From Achromobacter dolens (GTDB taxonomy: Bacteria > Pseudomonadota > Gammaproteobacteria > Burkholderiales > Burkholderiaceae_B): a DNA stretch of 64,000 bases. This document shows, piece after piece, positions 44,471 through 52,776 of the stretch (the first letter of the stretch is position 1; the number at the start of each line of letters is the position of its first letter). The notes under the pieces were generated by a model. That model saw only the letters and a program-made list of their open reading frames with translations. It ran no database searches and had not been told where the DNA came from. The stretch covers positions 1 through 64,000 of the forward strand of contig NZ_CADIJW010000009.1 in NCBI RefSeq assembly GCF_902859745.1, written 5' to 3'. The translations under genes were made by a program, and so were the position numbers.

Positions 44471-45457
44471 TCAATCCGCATGGCGCGTCTCCAGCAAGCG
44501 ACCGAACAGCCCTTTCTGCCCCCACAGCACGACCAGCACCAGCACCGGCCCCATGTACAGCAGCCAATGCTCGGTCAGCGACGACAGCATCTGCTCCAGT
44601 CCCAGGAACACCGCCGCGCCCGCGATCGGACCCAGCAGCGTGCCCACGCCGCCGAGGATGACGATGGCCATCAGCTCGCCCGACTTGGTCCAGGCCGCCA
44701 TGTCGGGCGTCACCAGCCCGGCATAGTTGGCCCACAGCACGCCCGCCAGCCCGGTGCCCACCGCCGACAGCACGAAGGCGCTCAGGCGATACGGCGTGGG
44801 CGCCACGCCCAGGTTGATGGCGCGCCGCTCGCTCTGGCGCAGCGCCTGCAGCACCATGCCAAAGCGCGAGTTGGTGACGCGGATGCACAGCAGCGTCCAG
44901 AGGGTCAGCAGCGCCAGGCAGACGTAGTAGAACGTCAGCGGGTTCTCCAGGTTCAGGCCGGGCAGCACGTTGCGCTGCGAGATCATCAGGCCGTCGTCAC
45001 CGCCGTAGAACTGCAGCGACACCAGGATGAAGTACACCATCTGCCCGAACGCCAGCGTGATCATGATGAACTGCACGCCGCGCGTGCGCAGCGCCAGGTA
45101 GCCGAACAGCCAGCCCGCCAGCGCGCACACCGCCAGCGCGATCGGCCACACCACCAGCGCGGCGTTGCTGCCGGCCCAGCCGAACAATGGGCCGGCTTCG
45201 GTGGTGTGGAAGGCGATGATGCCCACCGCATAGCCGCCCAGCCCGAAGAACATCGCGTGGCCGAAGCTGACCATCGCGCCGTAGCCGATCACCAGGTCCA
45301 GGCTGACCGCGGCCAGGCCGTAGATCAGGAAGCGCGTCACCACGCCGATCAGGAAGGGCGTGTCGGTGGCCGCCGCCGCGCCCGGCAGCGCCAGCAGCAG
45401 GATCAGCCCGGCCAGCCCCCAGCGCGCGCGATTCGAAAGTGTCTTTGCCATCATCAT
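44471..45457 (-). CDS. livM: Branched-chain amino-acid-type ABC permease (LivM type)
   Basis: The 328-residue membrane protein has the LivM features SLDLVIGYGAMVSFGHAMFFGLGGY, seen in two parts, and QSERRAINLGVAPTPYRLSA in the coupling loop, followed by ELMAIVILGGVGTLLGPIAG. The start is the first of three consecutive ATG codons; it overlaps the livH stop (ATGA). With LivH it forms the membrane channel. Confidence 0.92.
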   Translation of the reverse strand: MMMAKTLSNRARWGLAGLILLLALPGAAAATDTPFLIGVVTRFLIYGLAAVSLDLVIGYGAMVSFGHAMFFGLGGYAVGIIAFHTTEAGPLFGWAGSNAALVVWPIALAVCALAGWLFGYLALRTRGVQFIMITLAFGQMVYFILVSLQFYGGDDGLMISQRNVLPGLNLENPLTFYYVCLALLTLWTLLCIRVTNSRFGMVLQALRQSERRAINLGVAPTPYRLSAFVLSAVGTGLAGVLWANYAGLVTPDMAAWTKSGELMAIVILGGVGTLLGPIAGAAVFLGLEQMLSSLTEHWLLYMGPVLVLVVLWGQKGLFGRLLETRHAD

Positions 45458-46368
45458 CCTCGCGCCGGGAACAGCCCGCCCGGCTTGGCGATCAGCACGA
45501 TCGCCATCAACACATAGATACTGGCCGAGGCCAGGCCCGCCGCCAGCGGATCGGCCGTGGCCGGCGAGAACACCGCGCCCAGCAGTTGCGGCAGGAACGC
45601 CCGCCCCATGCTGTCGACCATGCCGACCAGCAGCGCCCCCGCCAGCGCGCCGCGCACCGAGCCCACGCCGCCGATCACGATGACCACGAAGGTGGTGATC
45701 AGGATGCGCTCGCCCATGCCGATCTCGACGGCCAGCAGCGGCGCCGCCATCACGCCCGCCAGTCCGCACAGCAGCGCGCCCAGGCCGAACACCAGGGTGT
45801 AGAGCTTCTTGATATCCACGCCGAGCGCATCGACCATTTCACGGTCGTCGGCGCCGGCGCGGATCAGCATGCCGATGCGGGTGCGGTTCACCAGCCACCA
45901 CAGCCCCACCGCCACCAGCGCGCCGACCGCGATGAACGACAGCCGGATCAGCGGATACTGGAACCCCGGCGCCAGCGTCACCGCGCCTTCAAGGAACGAC
46001 GGGATGCCCACCAGCGGCGGCCGCCGGCCGAAGATCAGGCTGACCGCCTCGTTCGAGAACAACAGCAGGCCGAAGGTGGCCAGCACCTGGTACAGGTGGT
46101 CGCGCTTGTACAGCTTGCGGATCACCAGCACCTCCACCGACAGGCCGTACAGCCCCGCCCCCAGCAGCGCCGCCAGCACGCCCGCCAGGAACGAGCCGGT
46201 GGTGCCGATGGCGTAGGCCGCGCAGTACGCGCCCACCATGTAGAACGAGCCGTGGGTCAGGTTCACCACGCCCATGATCCCGAAGATCAGGGTCAGCCCG
46301 GCGGCGAGCAGGAACAGCATCGCGCCGAACTGCAGCCCGTTGAGCAACTGTTCGAAGAGCAATGTCAT
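45454..46368 (-). CDS. livH: Branched-chain amino-acid-type ABC permease (LivH type)
   Basis: The 304-residue protein has the LivH signature LLNGLQFGAMLFLLAAGLTL then FGIMGVVNLTHGSFYMVGAY, the coupling segment ADDREMVDALGVDIKKLYTL and VIVIGGVGSVRGALAGALL. Its ATG overlaps the end of the binding-protein gene by four bases. The complete set binding protein-H-M-G-F is present in order. Confidence 0.93.
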   Translation of the reverse strand: MTLLFEQLLNGLQFGAMLFLLAAGLTLIFGIMGVVNLTHGSFYMVGAYCAAYAIGTTGSFLAGVLAALLGAGLYGLSVEVLVIRKLYKRDHLYQVLATFGLLLFSNEAVSLIFGRRPPLVGIPSFLEGAVTLAPGFQYPLIRLSFIAVGALVAVGLWWLVNRTRIGMLIRAGADDREMVDALGVDIKKLYTLVFGLGALLCGLAGVMAAPLLAVEIGMGERILITTFVVIVIGGVGSVRGALAGALLVGMVDSMGRAFLPQLLGAVFSPATADPLAAGLASASIYVLMAIVLIAKPGGLFPARG

Positions 46369-47534
46369 GACGGCATCTTGCAGAATTGGGCGTAGGCGTC
46401 CTTGTCATCGGACACCAGCTTGCGCACCAGGCGCGGCGACAGGCCGCCGTCGGCGTCCTTCTCGATGCGCATCAGGTACAGGTCCTGCACCGGATGCTGG
46501 TTGGTGTTCATGCTGAACTTGCCGCGCAGCGAGGCGAACTCGGGCTTGCGCAGCGCGGCGCGGAACTCGGCCTGGCGCGACAGGTCGCCGCCGGTGGCCT
46601 TCAGGCCGACGCCGATCAGTTGGGCCGTGTCGTAGGCCTGCATGGCGTAATCGGTGGGCACGCGGCCGTAGGCCTCCTTGAACGCCTGCACGAAGGCCTT
46701 GGATTGCGGATTGTCGAAGTCCTGCGACCAGATGCCGGTGATGTAGGCGCCCTGCGCCGCGTCGCCGGTGGCCTTGATCATGCGCGCATCCATCGAGAAG
46801 CTCGGCATCAGCATCGGCACGGTCTTGTTCAGGCCGGCCGCGGCGTATTGCTTGACGAAGTTGATGCCGGTGCCGCCCGGATGGAACTGGTAGACGGCGT
46901 CGGGCGCCAGCGACCGCACCCGCGCCAGTTCGACCGAGAAGTCCGACTGGTCCAGCTTGGTGTAGATCTCGGCCACCACCTCGCCCTTGTAGGTGCGCTT
47001 GAAGCCTTCGATGGCATCGCGCCCGGCCTGGTAGTTGGGCGCCAGCAGCGCCACGCGCTTGTAGCCCAGCTCATTGGCGGCCACGCCGCCCGCCGTGTGG
47101 AAGGCATCGTTCTGGTACGAGGCCACGAAATAGTTCGGGTCGCACTTCTCGCCGGCGAAGCTCGACGGGCCGGGGTTCAGGCTGACGTAGAACGCGCCCG
47201 ACTTGACCACGCCCGGCGCCACCGCCGCCAGCACATTCGAAAAGTTCACGCCCGTGAACAGCTTGACGCCCGACTGCAGCATGCGGTCGGCCGCCTGCTT
47301 GGCGTTGGCGGGCTTGAGGCCATCGTCCTCGATCACCAGCTGCACCGGCACCCCGCCCAGCTTGCCGCCGCCCTGCTTGATCGCCAGATTGAAGGCGTCG
47401 CGCTCGTCCTCGCCGATGTAGCCGGCCGGCGTCGACAGCGTGGCGATGAAGCCGATCTTGACTGGCTCCGCGGCGTGCGCGATGCCCCCCAGCGTCCAGG
47501 CCAGGCCCGCCGCCAACATGGTTTGCTTGATCAT
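46365..47534 (-). CDS. ABC transporter periplasmic binding protein (LivK-like)
   Basis: The 389-residue protein has a signal peptide (MIKQTMLAAGLAWTLGGIAH, ending AHA) and a type I periplasmic binding fold: VKIGFIATLSTPAGYIGEDE, KLFTGVNFSNVLAAVAPGV, VALLAPNYQAGRDAIEGFKR and YAMQAYDTAQLIGVGLKATG. The last helices carry RGKFSMNTNQHPVQDLYLM, as in LivK-type proteins of aromatic uptake systems. The start at 47534 gives a normal signal peptide. Ligand identity is not visible; the flanking genes suggest an aromatic acid or nitrile. Confidence 0.9.
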   Translation of the reverse strand: MIKQTMLAAGLAWTLGGIAHAAEPVKIGFIATLSTPAGYIGEDERDAFNLAIKQGGGKLGGVPVQLVIEDDGLKPANAKQAADRMLQSGVKLFTGVNFSNVLAAVAPGVVKSGAFYVSLNPGPSSFAGEKCDPNYFVASYQNDAFHTAGGVAANELGYKRVALLAPNYQAGRDAIEGFKRTYKGEVVAEIYTKLDQSDFSVELARVRSLAPDAVYQFHPGGTGINFVKQYAAAGLNKTVPMLMPSFSMDARMIKATGDAAQGAYITGIWSQDFDNPQSKAFVQAFKEAYGRVPTDYAMQAYDTAQLIGVGLKATGGDLSRQAEFRAALRKPEFASLRGKFSMNTNQHPVQDLYLMRIEKDADGGLSPRLVRKLVSDDKDAYAQFCKMPS

Positions 47535-47592
47535 TGTTTTCCCCTTGGAGACCGCCGCGCCCGCCGTCTCGTGGCGGGCGCTGGAATTTCGC

Positions 47593-48504
47593 CTAGACCG
47601 CCACCACCGGATGCCGCAGCGTGCCGATGCCTTCCACGCACGCCACCACCACGTCGCCCGGCCACAGCCACTCCTGCGGCTTGCGGCCCGCGCCCACGCC
47701 CTCGGGCGTGCCGGTGGCAATGATGTCGCCCGGCTCCAGCGTGATGCCGGCGCTGATGTCCGAGATCAGGAACGGCACCTTGAACAGCATGTGGCGCGTG
47801 TTCGAGCCCTGCTTCTTTTCGCCGTTGACCGTCAGCCACAGGTCCAGCACCTGCGGATCGGGAATCTCGTCGGCCGTGACGATGCAGGGGCCGAACGGCG
47901 CGTAGGTATCCTGGCCCTTGGAATAGATCCACTGGCCGGCGCGGCGGCAGTCGCGCGCGCTCATGTCCAGCATCACGCTGTAGCCGAACACGTACGACAG
48001 CGCGTCGGCCTCGGCCACGCGCGTGGCGCGGCGGCCCATGATCACCGCCAGCTCGACTTCCCAGTCCAGTTGCTGCGTGATCTTGGCGTTGTGCTCGATG
48101 GCGTCGCCCGGGCCGATCACGGTGGTGGGCGGCTTGGAGAAGATCACCGGCTGCTTGGGCAGGTCGGCCGAGGTATCGAGCGTGCGGCTCGATTCGGCCA
48201 CGTGCTCGACGTAGTTCAGGCCGATGCCGAAGATGTTCTTGCGCGGACGCGGAATCGGCGCCAGCAGCTTGACGTTCTCCTGCGGCAGCGCGGTGCCCAC
48301 GGGCCAGGCGCCGCGGTACGACTCCATCAGCTTCGAGGCCTGCGCCACGGCCACCGGGCCCAGGTCGATGAAGGCCAGCATGTCGTCCGGCAGCGCCACG
48401 CCGCCGGCCTGCCCCAGCAGGGCCAGGTCGATCACATAGCCTTCGGCCAGCGCGCCCAGGCGGGCGGCGGCGGTGGGATGGGCGCGAAAAGTTACCAAGC
48501 GCAT
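47593..48504 (-). CDS. Fumarylacetoacetate hydrolase-family protein (possible fumaryl/maleylpyruvate hydrolase)
   Basis: The 303-residue protein has the FAH catalytic core: IFGIGLNYVEHVAESS, DWEVELAVIMGRRATRV with metal-binding Glu residues, SARDCRRAGQWIYSKGQDTY and GDIIATGTPEGVGAGR. Beside a gentisate dioxygenase-like gene it may hydrolyse the ring-cleavage product (maleylpyruvate or fumarylpyruvate) to pyruvate and a C4 acid. Members of the family also act on other oxo-dienoates, so the exact reaction is inferred. It lies 90 bp after the dioxygenase gene. Confidence 0.85.
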   Translation of the reverse strand: MRLVTFRAHPTAAARLGALAEGYVIDLALLGQAGGVALPDDMLAFIDLGPVAVAQASKLMESYRGAWPVGTALPQENVKLLAPIPRPRKNIFGIGLNYVEHVAESSRTLDTSADLPKQPVIFSKPPTTVIGPGDAIEHNAKITQQLDWEVELAVIMGRRATRVAEADALSYVFGYSVMLDMSARDCRRAGQWIYSKGQDTYAPFGPCIVTADEIPDPQVLDLWLTVNGEKKQGSNTRHMLFKVPFLISDISAGITLEPGDIIATGTPEGVGAGRKPQEWLWPGDVVVACVEGIGTLRHPVVAV

Positions 48505-48594
48505 AGGAACTCCAGGAAATTCAAGACGAGTTGAGACAGGCGCCCGGCCTGCGCCGGGCGGCGGATGAAAATTCGATGGGATTGGCGCCGGCCG

Positions 48595-49719
48595 CTAGAT
48601 CAGTTTCTGGTGACCGTCGTTGTCCTTGACCGCTTCCTCGCGGTAGAGCGCCAGCGATCGCATCACCGGCAAGTCGTTGAAGCAGAACAGGCAGGCGTCG
48701 TCGTTGGACGACAGGTTGGCGTGCTCGTGCACGGCCCACGACGGCACACAGAAGATGTCGCGCTCGGTCCAGTCGTAGCGCTTGCCGTCGATGACCGAAA
48801 AGCCGCTGCCCTTGGCCACCTGGTAAAGGAAGCTGCCGGTGTGGCGATGGGCCTTGGTGTGCTCGCCCGGGCGCAGCAACTGCATGCTGGCGCCGATGGT
48901 CGGCATGACCGGGCCGCCGGTGGCCGGGTTGACGTACTCCATCAGGATGCCGTCATAGGGACTGCCGGCCGACACCCGCGCGTGGCGGCGCAGCGCCTCG
49001 TAGGTAGGTTCCCATTCGTACTTGAACAGCGGCGAATACGGCTTGGTCCAGCCCGTGGTCTGCGGCCGCAGCGCCGCGCTGCCCCACAGCGCGCTGGTGT
49101 CGTCCACCGGGTGCGTCACGGTCTGGTTCAGGTCGGGATGCACGGCGTAGAAGCCGGCCTCGAACGCGTTGACCAGCGGAATGTCCAGGCCGTCCTGCCA
49201 GATGCAGGTGGTGCCGTCCTCGGCCACGCCGTGCTCGTGCCAGGTGCCGTTGGGCGTGAGCACGAAGTCATTCGCGCCCAGCGTCATCTTGTGGCCGTCC
49301 ACCACCGTGAACGCGCCCTTGCCTTCCATGATGAAGCGCAGCGCCGAATGCGAATGCTTGTGCGCCGACGCCAGCTCGCCCGGCCGCATCACCTGCAGGC
49401 CCGAATACAGCCAGCCGACCGCGGCGGCGACGTCGCGCCGGCCCGGGTTGTTCAGGTAGATCACGCGGCGGCCCGCTTCCTCGGGCGACACCAGTTCGGC
49501 CGAGCGCAACACGTGGCCGCGCAGGTCCTGGTAGCGCCAGACCACCGGCACCGACGCCGAACGCGGCGCCCAGGGCTCGATCTTGTTGGCCACCGTCCAG
49601 AGCGCGCCCGTCTCGAGCCGGGCCAGATCCTGGTAATAGGCGATGCGCTCCGGTGAATCCGCCACATTGGCGCGACCGGCGGTGTCTTCCCGATAGGCGT
49701 CGTACCTGTTCGCTTCCAT
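48595..49719 (-). CDS. Gentisate 1,2-dioxygenase-like double-cupin dioxygenase
   Basis: The 374-residue protein has two cupin domains. The first has the iron ligands in ASAHKHSHSALRFIMEGKGA and PNGTWHEHG (about residues 118-162); the second has TKAHRHTGSFLYQVAKGSGF and VPSWAVHEHAN. This arrangement is that of gentisate 1,2-dioxygenase and related salicylate or hydroxynaphthoate dioxygenases, which cleave an aromatic ring between adjacent carbons. The start is the ATG of MEANRYDAYREDTAG after an AT-rich leader. It is the first gene of the run gdo-FAH-liv-nitrilase, so the pathway probably ends in ring cleavage to pyruvate. Confidence 0.88.
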   Translation of the reverse strand: MEANRYDAYREDTAGRANVADSPERIAYYQDLARLETGALWTVANKIEPWAPRSASVPVVWRYQDLRGHVLRSAELVSPEEAGRRVIYLNNPGRRDVAAAVGWLYSGLQVMRPGELASAHKHSHSALRFIMEGKGAFTVVDGHKMTLGANDFVLTPNGTWHEHGVAEDGTTCIWQDGLDIPLVNAFEAGFYAVHPDLNQTVTHPVDDTSALWGSAALRPQTTGWTKPYSPLFKYEWEPTYEALRRHARVSAGSPYDGILMEYVNPATGGPVMPTIGASMQLLRPGEHTKAHRHTGSFLYQVAKGSGFSVIDGKRYDWTERDIFCVPSWAVHEHANLSSNDDACLFCFNDLPVMRSLALYREEAVKDNDGHQKLI

Positions 49720-49746
49720 CCCTTGCCTCTTTTTTATAAAAATCAA

Positions 49747-49764
49747 AAGATTTTCGAAAATATT
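49747..49764. promoter_or_regulatory. AT-rich palindrome ahead of the dioxygenase gene
   Basis: A perfect 12-bp palindrome ATTTTCGAAAAT (49750-49761), near-perfect over 18 bp, lies 28-45 bp upstream of the dioxygenase ATG. The ten-base word CGAAAATATT within it recurs at 49831-49840. These may be binding sites of the GntR regulator of the cluster. No binding data are available. Confidence 0.4.
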
Positions 49765-49857
49765 AGAGGCGAGCCGGCATTTGGGCAATCGTTGCGCGCT
49801 AGGGGTTTTCCTGGGGCGGCTGCCCCGTCCCGAAAATATTTTTGGAGCGACGAAAAA

Positions 49858-49877
49858 CACTGTACAAAAACACAGTG
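49858..49877. promoter_or_regulatory. Inverted repeat upstream of a small unknown gene
   Basis: CACTGT and ACAGTG are separated by eight bases (49858-49863 and 49872-49877), about 50 bp before the GTG start at 49927, in the spacer between the divergent dioxygenase and small gene. It may be an operator. Confidence 0.35.
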
Positions 49878-49926
49878 CAACATGCTACATTTCGCTCGCC
49901 CGCACAACGTCGTCCAGGAGACTCCT

Positions 49927-50187
49927 GTGTCCGAAGCCGCTCAAATCGCCCAGACCCACGTCGTCCAATACATCGTCGTCCCTTACCGCGCCGCCGCCAA
50001 TGGTGTCGCCCCCGGGGAAATCCGCCCCGCCAGCAGCGAGTTCGGCGCCATCCGCATCGCCAACTCCATGGCCGGCAAGTTCGCCGGCGTCGCCGCCTAC
50101 GAGGTCATGATCGACAAGGAAACCGGCGACATGGAATCGCCGCGCATCCTGGCGCAGATCGGCACGGTGCCGTCGCTGGACGACTGA
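49927..50187 (+). CDS. Small conserved-looking protein of unknown function
   Basis: The 86-residue protein starts at a GTG preceded by AGGAG at six bases; the frame is open upstream. It reads MSEAAQIAQTHVVQYIVVPY and then GEIRPASSEFGAIRIANSMA and YEVMIDKETGDMESPRILAQ. Composition is balanced and hydrophilic, with no export signal or membrane span. It is not recognised as a named family. It is divergent from the dioxygenase run. A Lys/Asp/Asn-rich frame lies antisense to its end. Confidence 0.65.
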   Translation: MSEAAQIAQTHVVQYIVVPYRAAANGVAPGEIRPASSEFGAIRIANSMAGKFAGVAAYEVMIDKETGDMESPRILAQIGTVPSLDD

Positions 50188-50189
50188 CC

Positions 50190-50350
50190 CTCGACCGCAA
50201 AGCACTTGAAGTCCTTGGCCACGACGTTGGAGTTGTTGAGCGACTGGCCGTTGGACATGCCGACCTTCGATTCCTTGTAGCCGTCGTCCTTGTAGCCGTC
50301 GTTATCCTTGATGCGTTGGAAACCAACGCCAGTACCGATCTGTCGTGCAA
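50190..50350 (-). pseudogene. Possible remnant of a Lys/Asn/Asp-rich protein gene
   Basis: On the minus strand an open frame without start context reads IKDNDGYKDDGYKESKVGMS then NSNVVAKDFKCFAVEG, a composition unlike the Arg/Ala-rich shadow frames of this genome. It contains a short GYKD repeat and lies between two genes, ending inside the antisense of the small unknown gene. It may be a decayed gene fragment. I could not name a family, and the evidence is composition only. Confidence 0.25.
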
Positions 50351-50416
50351 CAACTACACGCGACGTTATCTGCGTCGAGCGTCCCCGCCCGTCACATCCT
50401 TGCGGCAAGACAGCAA

Positions 50417-51574
50417 TTACCTGCCACGGGATGCAAAGCGCCAGCAGGCGGTCTGCGCCTTGCTGCCCGCGGAGATCTGGCTCGAATCGAACGATTCGAT
50501 CAACGGCTGCCCATCGATGCAGGCCACGATGAACGTGGACTGCGTCGCGTAGCGGTACGCCAGCCGATGCGTGGCGCCCGGCTCAAGGCCGAGGCCTTGC
50601 GTGACGTATGTGCGCTTCGTGCGCGAGAACTCGCTGCCGCGCGATTGGCAGACCGTGCCATCGCGCTGCCCATTGGCGGCATAGACGTTGCAATAGCCGA
50701 CCGCCACAGGCACCTTGCAGATATTGGTGTAGGTGATGTAACCATCGGATGTCTGCCCGCGCTTCAGGCAATCACTGCGATTGGGACCGTATGCGAGCGC
50801 CTGGGTGCCTTGACCTGACTTGGCCGCGCTTGCGTCCGCGCCCTGCGTTGGGGTCCTGCGGTCGGCCTGGCGCGCCGACGACCTGCTCAACTGCGCCACC
50901 TTCTGCGCCCAGGCCGTTTTCAGACAGCCCACCATGGGCGCCTCCGCTCCCTGCCGGCCAGCCTGCAGCGCCTCATACTTGCGCAGCGCCTCCTGCGCCT
51001 CGGCCAGCGTCGCGCCATTCAATTGCTTGTTGTGCCGAGTTATCGCGCTCGCAGCGCCCGCGGCATTATTCGGTCCATAGATTTGCCGTATCTCCGCCTC
51101 GCAGACGGGTTTTGCAGGGGAGGCCGGCGGCGGATTGCCGGACGCTGCCCGCGGCGACTTCGGCGCCCACTGGACGATCTGCGGCGGAAAACCGTTTTTC
51201 CTCAGATTGCCAAGGCGATACTCATATTCCGTGCGCAATGCATTGTCGTCCTTGTCCTCGCCCAGGCCCGCGATGGCGCAGTGATAGTAATGGGGGCTGC
51301 CGTAGCGTTCGCCGTTATCCTCGCGGTACTTGCCTATGCCCTTGAGATAATCGATCCATTGGACCCTGAGCGCTTTCCATGTTGCCTCATCGGCCCTTTC
51401 AACCTGGAATATCTCCGTTCGATAGAACTGGTCGGCGCCGATGCCCTCGCCAACGCGTGACAACAGGATCCCTGCCTCGCAATAGGCGGACGCGGCCACG
51501 GCGGCGTGCGCGGCCAGCATTCCGAACAGGAAGAAAAGCGGACGAACCACAATACGGAAGGAAAGCGCGCGCAT
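50417..51574 (-). CDS. Secreted protein of unknown function
   Basis: The 385-residue protein has a signal peptide (MRALSFRIVVRPLFFLFGML, ending AVAA near residue 28). Residues 30-130 have an alpha-rich part with AYCEAGILLSRVGEGIGADQ; a Pro-rich linker follows (PPPASPAKP), then a Gln/Ala-rich helical part (TRHNKQLNGATLAEAQEALRKY) and a C-terminal Cys-rich region with TNICKVPVAVGYCNVYAANG, resembling a domain with conserved disulfides. No family is recognised. It follows a LuxR gene and its start lies 23 bp from a 26-bp palindrome. The frame is open upstream to 52042 but that part overlaps the LuxR gene. Confidence 0.8.
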   Translation of the reverse strand: MRALSFRIVVRPLFFLFGMLAAHAAVAASAYCEAGILLSRVGEGIGADQFYRTEIFQVERADEATWKALRVQWIDYLKGIGKYREDNGERYGSPHYYHCAIAGLGEDKDDNALRTEYEYRLGNLRKNGFPPQIVQWAPKSPRAASGNPPPASPAKPVCEAEIRQIYGPNNAAGAASAITRHNKQLNGATLAEAQEALRKYEALQAGRQGAEAPMVGCLKTAWAQKVAQLSRSSARQADRRTPTQGADASAAKSGQGTQALAYGPNRSDCLKRGQTSDGYITYTNICKVPVAVGYCNVYAANGQRDGTVCQSRGSEFSRTKRTYVTQGLGLEPGATHRLAYRYATQSTFIVACIDGQPLIESFDSSQISAGSKAQTACWRFASRGR

Positions 51575-51596
51575 AAAGCCCTCCAAGCGCAGTAAG

Positions 51597-51622
51597 CGGA
51601 TTGGGACGATATTCCCAATCCG
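51597..51622. promoter_or_regulatory. 26-bp palindromic operator candidate ahead of the secreted unknown gene
   Basis: CGGATTGGGA (51597-51606) and TCCCAATCCG (51613-51622) form a perfect inverted repeat around six bases. A further half site GGATTGGGGA occurs at 51641-51650. The site lies between the end of the LuxR gene and the start of the secreted protein gene, so the LuxR protein is the natural candidate binder. Confidence 0.55.
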
Positions 51623-51669
51623 GCCGCCCCCGCATCTCCAGGATTGGGGATACGGCGGGGCTACCATCC

Positions 51670-52776
51670 CTACGCCTGCAACACCAATGCGCTCAACTGC
51701 GCGGCCCGTCTGATTCCCGTTTTGGCATAGATGGCTTTCAGTTGGAATCGCACGGTTCCCAGCGATACGCCGCGCACCTCGGCACACTCCCGCGGCGACA
51801 AGCCATCGCAGCAAAGCAGCATCGCCAGTTCGGCCTCGGCCCGGGTCAATCCATGGAACAAGCGCAGGCGCTCCGTCTTGGCCTTTGGCGCGGCCAAGGC
51901 CACGCCGCTCATCAGCGTCAGGCGGCCTTGCGCCGCCCGTGCAAGGCGCGACCGCTCGGGAACCGGCGTCAACGCCAGCGGCAACGGCGCACCGGAGCGC
52001 TTGCGCAACTGGATGCCGCCGGCCGCGCAGGCGGCTCGCCACTCGGCCTCGCTGGCGCCATGCGCGCTCACGAAGCGGCCGTCAACGAAACGCAGCGCGG
52101 GTTCGCTCGCCATCAGCGCCTCGGCTGCCCGATTCGCGCGGATCAGCCGACGTTGTTCGTCCAGGATGAAAAGCGGCGTATCGATCCCGTCGAGCATGGA
52201 TTCGGCGATGGCGAGCCGGGCTTCCAGAACCCCGACACGCGCCTGCAAGCGCAGGGCCCGGCTGACGTGCGGATAGAGGATATTGACGGCGTCGCGCTGG
52301 CCGTCGGACAAGCCGCGCGAATCCGCGGCGCCGCTCAGGCTCAGATAGGCGCTATCGAACGCGCCCCGGTGCAGGAATAACCCCGACAGGCTGCCCAGGC
52401 CGTGCGGCCGCAGGAAATCCTGGTAATAAGGATGGGACAGGCGCTCACGTTGTGAAAAGGCCCGCGTGTCCTCGAACCAGCGTCCGGCCTGCCAGGTGGA
52501 CGCCACCGGCACGACCGGGTCGTCCTTGAAGAATGCAGCGTCATAGGCTTGCTGGAAGGTGGCCGTCCAGGCCTCATCGTCTCCGGCCGCGACGTTGACC
52601 GAAGGCCGCAACGAGGAGGAATCCAGCGCCATCAGTACCACCAGACGCCGGTCCACCAGTTGCCGGATCCGCTGCAACGGCACGTCCCAGCCGTGCCCGC
52701 CCAGTCCCGCTGCGTAAATGTCTTCGATCACGGCATCCAATGCCGCGCTGCGGATGCTCTCTGCTCTGGAATCCAT
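51670..52776 (-). CDS. LuxR-family transcriptional regulator with PAS-like sensor
   Basis: The 368-residue protein ends with a LuxR helix-turn-helix (GLTRAEAELAMLLCCDGLSP, then VSLGTVRFQLKAIYAKTGIR). The N-terminal 180 residues are a sensor of unknown ligand (DIYAAGLGGHGWDVPLQRIR), and a PAS-like segment (about 190-260, PLFILDEQRRLIRANRAAEA) follows. This layout is found in orphan LuxR regulators without an autoinducer domain. The start is the ATG of MDSRAESIRSAALDAVIEDI; the frame is open 40 codons more upstream. The secreted unknown gene lies 95 bp downstream on the same strand. Confidence 0.88.
   Translation of the reverse strand: MDSRAESIRSAALDAVIEDIYAAGLGGHGWDVPLQRIRQLVDRRLVVLMALDSSSLRPSVNVAAGDDEAWTATFQQAYDAAFFKDDPVVPVASTWQAGRWFEDTRAFSQRERLSHPYYQDFLRPHGLGSLSGLFLHRGAFDSAYLSLSGAADSRGLSDGQRDAVNILYPHVSRALRLQARVGVLEARLAIAESMLDGIDTPLFILDEQRRLIRANRAAEALMASEPALRFVDGRFVSAHGASEAEWRAACAAGGIQLRKRSGAPLPLALTPVPERSRLARAAQGRLTLMSGVALAAPKAKTERLRLFHGLTRAEAELAMLLCCDGLSPRECAEVRGVSLGTVRFQLKAIYAKTGIRRAAQLSALVLQA

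Noticed and set aside
50417-52042. A longer version of the secreted unknown protein (541 codons)
   Set aside because: The extra N-terminal part runs through the LuxR gene; the ATG at 51574 gives a proper signal peptide.
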